Source of the DNA: Pseudobacteroides cellulosolvens ATCC 35603 = DSM 2933
Lineage (GTDB): Bacteria; Bacillota; Clostridia; Acetivibrionales; DSM-2933
Direction of reading: 5' to 3'
NCBI RefSeq assembly: GCF_001262605.1
Contig: NZ_LGTC01000001.1
Coordinates: forward strand, 5,590,001-5,654,000
DNA length: 64,000 nucleotides
The notes beneath the pieces are model-generated. The model searched no databases. It saw nothing but the letters and a program-made list of their open reading frames with translations, and was not told the origin of the DNA. The translations under genes and the position numbers were made by a program. The stretch's first letter is position 1, and the number at the start of each line of letters is the position of its first letter. Of this stretch, positions 36,926 through 44,900 are shown piece after piece.

Positions 36926-37253
36926 TAAAAACATATCCACTTATATTATGAAATTCTCGAAATTGTGTGATTAAAGATCTTTTGTATGAAAAAGTATATT
37001 CCCACCATAAAAATACATTAAACAAAATAAATTCAATGATGATAATCAAAGTGGAAATTTATCCAGTATTATATACTAAAATAGATAATTATTCAATATA
37101 TAAGTCAATTTTTTATGATATTTTTTTGGATGTTTTATTAATTCTTTTGAATTCTTAGCATTATTTTAGATTATTTGATAATCTTTTGTGATTATTATAG
37201 CATTATTGAAATTAATAACACGAAGTGTACAACAAACCATAATATACATACAC

Positions 37254-37279
37254 AATAAGGGAGCAATGCTCCCTTTATT
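37254..37279. terminator. Terminator hairpin next to the SASP-like gene
   Basis: AATAAGGGAGCA (37254-37265) pairs with TGCTCCCTTTATT (37267-37279) with one bulge. A TTTTT run follows on the plus strand. It lies 5 bp beyond the stop of the minus-strand SASP-like gene, which it could terminate as well. Confidence 0.6.
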
Positions 37280-37283
37280 GTTT

Positions 37284-37463
37284 TTATCTTTCAGATAGTT
37301 CTATAATTTTATCTCGGGTATTTCTGTCAATCCCACCATCATCGTCAAACCCCAACCCTTTTAGTATCAGAGAACTTTCATCAATTGCTGTCTCTTTGGC
37401 CATTTCGTATTTCAAAGCATTATACTTACCTCTTGCACCACTAAGCAAAGAATTCTTTGGCAT
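37284..37463 (-). CDS. Divergent alpha/beta-type small acid-soluble spore protein (SASP)-like, 59 residues
   Basis: The frame begins MPKNSLLSGARGKYNALKYE and ends K-I-I-E-L-S-E-R. The A-x-x-x-x-N-A-L-K-Y-E-M-A-K-E-T block matches the N-terminal helix and GPR cleavage region of alpha/beta SASPs (K-Y-E-I-A-x-E). The second helix of the family is only faintly retained (D-R-N-T-R-D-K-I-I-E-L). GGAGGT lies 7 nt before the ATG, strongly supporting translation. Typical SASPs are 60-70 residues, DNA-binding and made in the forespore. It could be a variant family member with altered DNA binding. Confidence 0.72.
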   Translation of the reverse strand: MPKNSLLSGARGKYNALKYEMAKETAIDESSLILKGLGFDDDGGIDRNTRDKIIELSER

Positions 37464-37587
37464 AAAAAATACCTCCGTTAGATGTATTCTTCTTTATTGG
37501 TTTTTTATACTTATAGATATAGTTGTTTAATCATGGACGAGGAGGGTAATATATAAATAATTAATTTAAGGCAAGGGGGTAATAACA

Positions 37588-37722
37588 ATGAATTCAAATG
37601 GTAAAGTTTTAAAATTATCAGAAAAGGATAAAAATATAATTACTAAAAACGAAAACATCTGCACTGACTCACATGGGTTTAACTGTACAATTCAGAAGCC
37701 CCATGACACTACTAATCAGTAA
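37588..37722 (+). CDS. 44-residue orphan peptide with two cysteines
   Basis: The peptide begins MNSNGKVLKLSEKDKNIITK and continues with E-N-I-C-T-D-S-H-G-F-N-C-T-I-Q, ending T-T-N-Q. AGGGGG lies 8 nt before the ATG, which favours real translation. It has a charged N-terminal half and a polar C-terminal half with two Cys, a shape seen in some modified-peptide precursors. No maturation or export gene lies beside it, so a RiPP role is speculative. It is followed by a long hairpin. I do not recognise the family. Confidence 0.5.
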   Translation: MNSNGKVLKLSEKDKNIITKNENICTDSHGFNCTIQKPHDTTNQ

Positions 37723-37801
37723 CTAGTAACTATATTAAAAATTAATAGATCTTTATAAATTAAAAAATTAATATACTACTTTTAATAAATTTCATAAATA
37801 G

Positions 37802-37870
37802 ATTTATCGTATGCTCGCCGAATACTTAATTAAATTCTTAATCTTAAGTTTCAGCGAGCATACGATAAAT
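37802..37870. repeat. 69-bp hairpin with perfect 16-bp arms
   Basis: ATTTATCGTATGCTCG (37802-37817) is the exact reverse complement of 37855-37870. The 37-nt loop contains a smaller ACTTAA/TTAAGT pairing. It lies between the plus-strand 44-residue gene and the minus-strand DUF378 gene, so it may terminate both. It could also be a miniature mobile element. Confidence 0.6.
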
Positions 37871-37896
37871 ATTACTATTCTTTATGCTTTTTCAAA

Positions 37897-38118
37897 TTAA
37901 GCCTGATCCCTTGCTGGTGCACTTTCCCTGAAGAGCAAGCTAATGCAGTACAATCCTGCAAGGCCTACTATTGTATATACTACCCTGCTTGGTATAGTTG
38001 TTGGATTTGTAAACATGGATGCAACAAGGTCAATCCTGAATAAACCTATTGATAACCAGTTTAACGCTCCAATTATAACTATAATTAATGACAATCTGTC
38101 AAGTGGTGTCCTATTCAT
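37897..38118 (-). CDS. DUF378 family small membrane protein
   Basis: The protein has about 73 residues and two transmembrane helices (about 8-30 and 45-65). It carries the family hallmark G-A-L-N-W-L-S-I-G-L-F and V-V-Y-T-I-V-G-L-A-G-L-Y. Its function is unknown. AAGGAG lies 8 nt before the ATG at 38118; the in-frame GTG at 38124 is too close to it. It is monocistronic. Confidence 0.85.
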   Translation of the reverse strand: MNRTPLDRLSLIIVIIGALNWLSIGLFRIDLVASMFTNPTTIPSRVVYTIVGLAGLYCISLLFRESAPARDQA

Positions 38119-38263
38119 AATCACAGCTCCTTTTCACACTAACATTTATTCTTTAATTTTTAATAATATTATCTTCTTAAAAGCATAAAAAAATTCATAC
38201 AGTTAAATTTATATAAAAAGTGCTTAATATCCTTGTAAAAATTTGTAACATAATTTTCTAAAT

Positions 38264-38300
38264 AAAAAAGGCATACCAGTGATTCTGATACGCCTTTTTT
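38264..38300. terminator. Bidirectional terminator after the coiled-coil gene
   Basis: AAAAAAGGC and GCCTTTTTT arms flank a partly paired loop, with T-runs on both strands. It lies 70 bp past the stop of the minus-strand 218-residue gene. Confidence 0.7.
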
Positions 38301-38370
38301 ATACAATATTATGATTTTATTATAAATATGACTTTCCTTAAAATATGACTTTCCTTAAAATATTAATTTC

Positions 38371-39027
38371 TTAACCGAAAAACTCCTTATCCAGCTTTTC
38401 AAGCTCTTCTGCACCAAGCAAATCATGAAAATATGAATATATTCCGGTATCATCCTCAGCTAGTGTTTCCTTTTCATCTATGTATGCCTTAAGCCTTACT
38501 TTCGCCTCTTCTATCAAAGCCTCAAGTTCCTTAATCCTCTTTTGGTTAAACCTTATTTTGTAGTACACAACATTTACAGTTGCTTCTAATAGCTCTAAAT
38601 TAGCCTCTTTAATACGGTCAGGAATATTTTCAAGTTCCTCCTCTATTGCAGGAAGCCTTACATTTATATGTTTAATCTCCTTTTCACAACAAACCATTTC
38701 TTTTTTCGCTTCTTCGTTGTTTTTGTCAAAAACCTCCGGTGTAAGCTGAATAATCCTGTCCATTCTGTCTTTTTTATTAGCTGATATCTCCTTTGTCTCA
38801 ACCATAAGCCTAGACTGCAGCTTCAAAAGTTCTTTGAGTTTTTCTTCTTTTTCTATGATTTCTGGAGTTCTTTCAATGTTTTTGAAAAGACTGTTCCATC
38901 TTTCATCAAGTATCAGCAAAGAAATATTATTCTTTCTAAGAATCTTTTTATCTAACTTATTTTTAGTGTTGCCTTTTTTAATAATTCCTCTTACAGAATC
39001 GGCTTTTCCTTTTAAAAACTCAAACAT
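38371..39027 (-). CDS. Coiled-coil protein of unknown function
   Basis: The 218-residue protein is highly charged. Long heptad-like stretches cover about 50-190 (E-K-E-E-K-L-K-E-L-L-K-L and R-I-K-E-L-E-A-L-I-E-E-A-K). There is no signal peptide or transmembrane segment. A basic N-terminal 40 residues precedes the coil, and the C-terminus is acidic (E-E-L-E-K-L-D-K-E-F-F-G). No family is recognised. A cytoplasmic structural or regulatory role is possible. AGGAGG precedes the ATG. It is divergent from the LuxR-type regulator. Confidence 0.75.
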   Translation of the reverse strand: MFEFLKGKADSVRGIIKKGNTKNKLDKKILRKNNISLLILDERWNSLFKNIERTPEIIEKEEKLKELLKLQSRLMVETKEISANKKDRMDRIIQLTPEVFDKNNEEAKKEMVCCEKEIKHINVRLPAIEEELENIPDRIKEANLELLEATVNVVYYKIRFNQKRIKELEALIEEAKVRLKAYIDEKETLAEDDTGIYSYFHDLLGAEELEKLDKEFFG

Positions 39028-39222
39028 AAAAAGCCTCCTTTTGTTTCTTATAATATTTATCGGCAGTTTTGTCCATAATGAAAAGATATTCTGTTATGGT
39101 GAAATTTTTTCACTCTATACATTTTCTACAATAATGCTATTATAGTAATAAAATGGTATTTTACCGTATAACAAAGTTTACATAGCTATTCTCTCAAGTT
39201 GACGAAAGCAGGTGTATAATAT

Positions 39223-39867
39223 ATGATAAAATTGCTGATTTTAGAGAGCCAAAGACTGATCGGCGAGGGTTTCAAGTCCATTGTAGAAAGTAATTGTAGT
39301 GGTGAAATTGAAGTTGTGGAACTTGCCACCGATTGCAGTAAGGCTTTTGAATTGTGCAAAAAACATTCCCCTGATATTTTGCTTATGGATTTACAGGCTC
39401 AAATACAGGATGCAATCGAGGCAATCAGGCTGGTAAAATCCTTCTTTAATAATATAAAGGTGGTTATTCTTACTACTTTCTATGACTACAATAGTGTATA
39501 CCAGGCTCTAAAACACGGTGCTGACGGATATTTGTTAAAAGATATTGCTACCGATAATCTTGTTTCCGCAATTAGAAATACTATGCTGGGACTAACTATA
39601 ATTGATGATAAGGTGTATCGCTTCATTATGGATAACTCTTATATCACACATAGAAATGAAAGATTCCAGTTAACAGAACGGGAGAAAACGGTTTTAGAAC
39701 TTGTGGCCAATGGAAAGAGCAATAAACTCATTGCATCTGATCTTTGTATAACAGAAGGCAGGGTAAAGAATATTATAACAAGCATTCTTCGTAAGTTGAA
39801 CCTTTCCGATAGAACCTCATTGGCTGTATTCGCCATGAAAAATGATCTTTTAAAGCAAATAGTTTGA
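39223..39867 (+). CDS. NarL/LuxR-type response regulator with atypical acidic pocket (orphan)
   Basis: The 214-residue protein has a receiver (about 1-120) and a LuxR-type HTH (about 148-210, L-T-E-R-E-K-T-V-L-E-L-V-A-N-G-K-S-N-K-L-I-A). The phosphoacceptor Asp is present in I-L-L-M-D-L and the Lys in Y-L-L-K-D. The usual Asp-Asp metal pair is replaced by Glu-Ser (L-I-L-E-S-Q-R). No histidine kinase is adjacent. Phosphorylation may therefore be weak or absent, as in atypical response regulators. Its targets are unknown; the divergent coiled-coil gene and the nearby surface operon are candidates. Confidence 0.87.
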   Translation: MIKLLILESQRLIGEGFKSIVESNCSGEIEVVELATDCSKAFELCKKHSPDILLMDLQAQIQDAIEAIRLVKSFFNNIKVVILTTFYDYNSVYQALKHGADGYLLKDIATDNLVSAIRNTMLGLTIIDDKVYRFIMDNSYITHRNERFQLTEREKTVLELVANGKSNKLIASDLCITEGRVKNIITSILRKLNLSDRTSLAVFAMKNDLLKQIV

Positions 39868-39951
39868 TGAACCTTATACTAATGTTATATGGAAATAAAA
39901 TACTCTAAAAACAAAGCACATCAGTAATTTAATATAACATCCCCAAAAAAC

Positions 39952-39993
39952 AGGGTGAACATAGTTACGGCTATACGTTACTATTTTCACCCT
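39952..39993 (-). terminator. Terminator for the surface operon (hairpin family member 1)
   Basis: The arms are 18 bp with two mismatches (AGGGTGAA-ATAGT-ACG) and the loop is 6 nt. T6 follows on the minus strand, 50 bp past the stop at 40045. It closely resembles the hairpin at 54693-54737. Confidence 0.75.
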
Positions 39994-40044
39994 TAAAATC
40001 TTAACATGCTATTTATCAATGGTTAAGGCATTACTCATCTATTG

Positions 40045-40641
40045 TTACGGTTCCTGTCCCCAGATTAATTGATCCTTGTAGTAGCAGGTAATTTTCCCGT
40101 TATCCACATAGTTTCCATTACCGGTTGCAATAAATGAATAATCATCAGCTTGATTGTATGTTCCATAATCCTGGCTTGTGACTACAGAATTTATAACCAA
40201 CGAAGTAGAGGGTGCAAGGATTCCGGCACTTTCCTTAAAGCTTAACTCATAGTAGGAATTGTTTCCTGTTGTATTTACAATGGATGTATTTACATTGGCA
40301 GCTCCGCAATCCGCATAATACAAAGTTGCACTTTGGGTTCTTCCAGACTCATTTGTAAAGTAATATCTAATCTTCACCTTTGACAGGTCCACACCTTTTT
40401 CATCAATATTTACCAACTTCAAAGCAGGTGCAATCTGATTAGAAGTTAGTGCAGTAGTTTCAGTGGCATACTGGACTTTCATATCTGGTGCAACCTCAGG
40501 AATCCCCGTGTTATCCAATATCTCAGGTTCAGTACCCCAAATGAGTTTTTCCTTTGAATAGATTGTCATTTTTGAGTTGGTTATCATCATCTGTGCTGCC
40601 TCATCAAAAGTATAGTCGTCACCCTGATGATAATTTGCCAA
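40045..40641 (-). CDS. C-terminal fragment of the giant surface protein: end of CBM3-1 and complete CBM3-2 (frameshifted)
   Basis: The 198-codon frame has no Shine-Dalgarno site of its own. It starts mid-domain with N-Y-H-Q-G-D-D-Y-T-F, the strand that follows N-N-W-Q at the end of the preceding frame. Residues 50-198 form a full cellulose-binding module of family 3 (Y-Y-F-T-N-E-S-G-R-T-Q-S-A-T-L-Y-Y, then T-Y-N-Q-A-D-D-Y-S-F, ending Y-Y-K-D-Q-L-I-W-G-Q-E-P). Adding one A to the AAA run at 40634-40636 (minus strand) restores W-Q-N-Y-H-Q-G-D-D-Y-T-F. It is therefore best read as the C-terminus of the 3012-residue protein's gene, not a separate gene. Confidence 0.8.
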   Translation of the reverse strand: MANYHQGDDYTFDEAAQMMITNSKMTIYSKEKLIWGTEPEILDNTGIPEVAPDMKVQYATETTALTSNQIAPALKLVNIDEKGVDLSKVKIRYYFTNESGRTQSATLYYADCGAANVNTSIVNTTGNNSYYELSFKESAGILAPSTSLVINSVVTSQDYGTYNQADDYSFIATGNGNYVDNGKITCYYKDQLIWGQEP

Positions 40642-41945
40642 TTGTTACAGTGGAGACCCAATTTCAGATTTATTATACCATCAGGTTCAATAAATCCAAC
40701 ACCTGATTTAAAGCTAATTTCAAGATATTGCTCGGAATTTGCATTGTTTTCATCAACTTTGACAAACTTTGCAATTACATTCGGTGAACCGCAGCTTGCA
40801 TAATAAAGCTCTGCACTTTGAGGCCTTCCGCTTTCATTTGTAAACCAGTACCTCAGTGTAATATTAGTCAGATCTACCTTTTCCGGTCCAATGTTTGAAA
40901 TCTCAATGTTTGGAATTATCAATGGAGTTATTGCGTCACCAATCTCGTAATTGTACCTTGCAAATAACATTGCATTTTTGTAATCATCCGACTCTTTGGC
41001 AAACACTCGTCCTTTTGGCACAACCTGTCTTGTCTGTTTTGCACTGGACCATTCAAGCTTAACAGAAGCATTACCGGTGTTTTCAAAATATTCAACACAT
41101 ATTTTATGCATCTGTCCTGCTTTCAATACAGCTTTTCCGGTTACTGTCCCAGCTGCCGTTTTGTTTGTCCATGAATCGATAATCAGCTTATCATCGATGT
41201 AAAGCCTTGCTCCATCGTCTACAGTAAGATAGAATGTGTATTCTTCCGAATACTTTGGCTGCAACAGACCTTTCCAACGAATTGAGAATGTATCATCTCC
41301 TATATCTTCACTAGGTGTACCACTTCCATAATTATAATCGATATTGGGATCTATTCTGGTCATTTTGATGTCTGAAAGCTCTTTGTTCTTAAAGTATTCA
41401 GCTATTAATCCAAATCTGTAGTCAATGTAAGGAGCATCCTTGTAAACATCCATTTTCCATTCAGACATATAAAGCTTGCTGCCCTCAACCAGCTTCAACT
41501 GATAGTAAACCTCGCTCATGGAAGATAACGGCCCCAAATCAACAGTATATCCACCAGTTACTGCAGTAGCAGTTTTTTCCGACTCTTCTCCATCTATGAA
41601 TACCTTTACCTTCAAGCTTTGTACAGTGAATGTTTTATCTTCACTCTTAATCGGAGTGGCAATTTTCATCACTACATTTCCACTTGTATTGCGTTCCATG
41701 GATGTTTCAAAAGTCATATCCAAAACCGGTATTTTATAGGTAAGGGTGTGTTCATTTGACTCTATGGTGTCAACACCTGTTCCGTAGAGGACTTTAACCT
41801 TTATTTCAGTGCCCTCAGTCATGGTTCCGATAGCTGCCGTCCATCTGCCTGACCCAAAAGTCATATCAACTGTTTTAGTAGTTGTGCCAATCTGAACATT
41901 GCTTTCACAGAAGAAGGTACAAATCCGTTTTTGGGAATCAGACAC
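40587..41945 (-). CDS. Middle fragment of the giant surface protein: beta module, PA14 and start of CBM3-1 (frameshifted)
   Basis: The open frame has 452 codons. Its first 20 or so are an out-of-frame reading of the upstream gene. Sensible sequence begins at I-G-T-T-T-K-T-V-D-M-T-F-G-S-G-R-W. A PA14 domain spans about 180-320 (F-G-L-I-A-E-Y-F-K-N, Y-T-F-Y-L-T-V-D-D-G-A-R-L-Y-I-D-D). A CBM3 begins about 335 (L-R-Y-W-F-T-N-E-S-G-R-P-Q-S-A-E-L-Y-Y) and is cut at N-N-W-Q by a second shift. The frame lies -1 relative to the 3012-codon frame and overlaps it by 85 bp. A one-base deletion near 41885-41905 explains the break. Confidence 0.78.
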   Translation of the reverse strand: MSDSQKRICTFFCESNVQIGTTTKTVDMTFGSGRWTAAIGTMTEGTEIKVKVLYGTGVDTIESNEHTLTYKIPVLDMTFETSMERNTSGNVVMKIATPIKSEDKTFTVQSLKVKVFIDGEESEKTATAVTGGYTVDLGPLSSMSEVYYQLKLVEGSKLYMSEWKMDVYKDAPYIDYRFGLIAEYFKNKELSDIKMTRIDPNIDYNYGSGTPSEDIGDDTFSIRWKGLLQPKYSEEYTFYLTVDDGARLYIDDKLIIDSWTNKTAAGTVTGKAVLKAGQMHKICVEYFENTGNASVKLEWSSAKQTRQVVPKGRVFAKESDDYKNAMLFARYNYEIGDAITPLIIPNIEISNIGPEKVDLTNITLRYWFTNESGRPQSAELYYASCGSPNVIAKFVKVDENNANSEQYLEISFKSGVGFIEPDGIINLKLGLHCNNWQIIIRVTTILLMRQHR

Positions 41946-44900
41946 AGGCTGACAGGTCCGCTGCCTCCATTGTCGGTAAGATCCAGATCAAATATGGTGC
42001 TGTCGTCATCTGCGTCTTTGTAAGATACTCTGTATTCAAACTTGTCAGTGGTAGTTTCCGCATTTGACACAGTATATTTGAACCTGTAGCTGATAATCGA
42101 TTCATTTGTGAGCATTCCTATCTTGAATTCCCATCTTCCATTGTTTTGAATCATCTGAACGGTATTTTCAGTTCCTCCGCGAATACTGTACAAGAGGCTT
42201 ACATTTCCCTGTATAGTAACGTTATTGGGTTTAAACCACAGGGATACGCTTCTTCCATTAGTATCTACTCCTCTTGTGTATTCATCAGTTGATTGAGACG
42301 GATCTGCTATTAGGACCTTTATCTCTTCCATCACAGAAAAACCTGACTCTGAAGCCGTAATATATGCAACTACAGTCCTCCTTGGTGCATCAGGAGATAC
42401 CGAAATCCTAAGTTTTTTATCAGTACCTGCAATAATACCGGTATCAACATTTATGCTATCTGATGAACTTGTCAATTCCAATCCGCTTCCTGCACCTTTG
42501 ACTTCAAAAGGCATGTATGCTGTTTCTCCAGGGTACAGAATTATGCTGGTTTTCTTAGGCACAATCCTTAATGCTTTACCAATTACGTTTATAGTTTTGG
42601 TATTTGACTCTACTCCATTGTTTTTGACACTCAATGCACCTGTTGATGCACTGGATGAAATAGCAGCCTTAAGCATTGAACTGCCATAAGAAGTAACTGC
42701 AAGGCTCACATTGGTATTATTTCTGCTGGTAAGTATGCTTGCAGTAGGACTTCCGCCAAGACCTTCACCATAAACGGTTATGCTGTCTCCAACACCCACT
42801 GTACCAGGTGAAATATAGGATATATATGGTGTGATTGCATTATTTGTTACTGTTATCTTGAGCATTCCAACCTCAATACCCTTCCACATTATCTTAATCT
42901 GATGAACCCCTTGGGCAATCTGTGATGTAAGTGTAGCTGTGATCTTTGCCAAGGCATTCATTTCATAAGAAGCTTTGTCAAGGCTTAAGCTTAATCCCTG
43001 AGGTAATGTGCCAAATGTAAATGATGCCTTACCGGTATACCCATCCAGAGACTTAACCCCAAAATAGAAGCTGGCAGTACTTGATGGATTGGCATGTCCT
43101 GAAAGCTTGTAATCAATAATACCAACCATTGGTTTTACAATATCAAGCTGTTCACCATATGTAGCTTCACTAACTGTGGTTTTTACCTTTATATTGTATT
43201 TTCCCCCAGCCAGTCCAGCCGGTACATTGCATTTAATAAATTCTTCCGCTGATTTATTAATATCTGTAAGCTCGGTGGAAGTTCCGCTTTGATTTACCAG
43301 ATATACCTTTGTACCTTCTATAAACCCTGTTCCATTGATGTCAATATTTCCGCCCGTCATATTGTTTATAGAAAGAGGCAATATGCTGTTTATTGAAAGC
43401 GTCGGAATAGTGAGACGAACCTTGAGTATTACTTCCTTATACCCTTCAACATTTGCAGCATCACTTAAACGTATTTTTATGTCATGAACCTTGCCAAACT
43501 CTTCACTACTCATTTTTAATGCATTTTCATCAGCAACCAGCCTCAAACCGAAAACTGCCTCACCACTTGCAACCTTGGCATTAGTCTTATCAAGAATTGC
43601 TGTTATTACCGGAACGTTAGTACTCTTTCCATCTTGTACCAAAGTAACCTTGGGAACCCCGATCACCTCTGCCCTTACCATATCTCCAGTTGCATATGCA
43701 GTAAGCTTTATAACATCAGATTCAGCTTTCGGGAAAGTTCCCCCTACTTCAAGTGCAATTTCAGATGGTGCATTCTGGATATCAACTGAAGTAACAGTAG
43801 TAGTTACAGGCAGATCTTCTCCTATGACTACATATTTTACCAGAAGACTTCCTGTACTTCCAATTTCCTGGTATCTGTCATTTTCATCTACAGCAGTTTT
43901 ATCAATCCTGTATGGTTTTACATAAACCTTAAGCTTGTCTGGAACTTGAGTTACATCAATTACAGGATTACCGCTTGCATCAAGAACAGGGTTACCACTT
44001 GCATCAAGCTGTGGTGTGTAAACAAACCTCTTTTTGAATCCCTTAAGATTTATACTCTTTAGTGCACCCAGATTTTGTTTTTCTTCAGAAATCACTTCAC
44101 CTGCATCCCCAAGATGCTCAATATGCAGCATATAACCATCGTTTAATGCCTCATTGTCATCTTCGAACTCTACAGCCAATCCATAGCCTTTTATTTTATT
44201 ACCGCTTTCATCCACAGCATATCCATTTTTATCCGAATCATACCTGTAATATGCAAATGGTGATACCGACAATTCCTTCACATGCTCCATTGACTTGCTC
44301 TTATTATCAATACTAACAATAAGTCCCGGATATGGATCTGTAGACAAGTATACCGGATTGCCATTTGATCCTTCCCATTCCAATCTTACAAAAACATCAT
44401 ACTGTCCGTCTGGAAGAGATGGAAGATTTACTATGCTGTCAAAGGTGCTTGCCGTAAGAGGAACGTCAACTTCTTTCTCATAGCTGCCATCCTTGCTCTG
44501 GAAAACAAGCTTCAATGTGCTGCCATCCTTCATGTTTGTTACAGTTCCATTTACTGATGCCTTGTTTGTTGTCATATCAACACTGATATTTCCAACATTA
44601 ATTTCCGGTACATAGTTTTTGCATGCGATGAATACTTCTTCCCTGGATATGCCGGAAGCTCTTATCTTCCATTCACCAGCTCCATAGGAATCCAGGTTTG
44701 TAACAGCCATAATGAGCTCATTGTTTTCAACATAGTACTCAATATTATCATTTCCAAACTCAAGAATACTTCCATCAGGTGCTATTACCTGCATATCGGG
44801 AAGCACTTCTTCAAAGGTCATACCGAAAAGTATACGCTCTCCCTCTGCATTGAATTTATATATGCTTACAGGTCTGCCAATGCTATCGGTTTGTGTTTCA

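Noticed and set aside
36786..37049. 87-codon minus-strand frame upstream of the SLH gene
   Set aside because: It is a chance translation through repeat copy A and AT-rich DNA, with no ribosome-binding site or family.
41861..41945. Programmed -1 frameshift joining the giant-protein frames
   Set aside because: No canonical X-XXY-YYZ slippery heptamer lies where the domain alignment needs the switch. A second, identical shift downstream in an A-run favours deletions or sequence errors.
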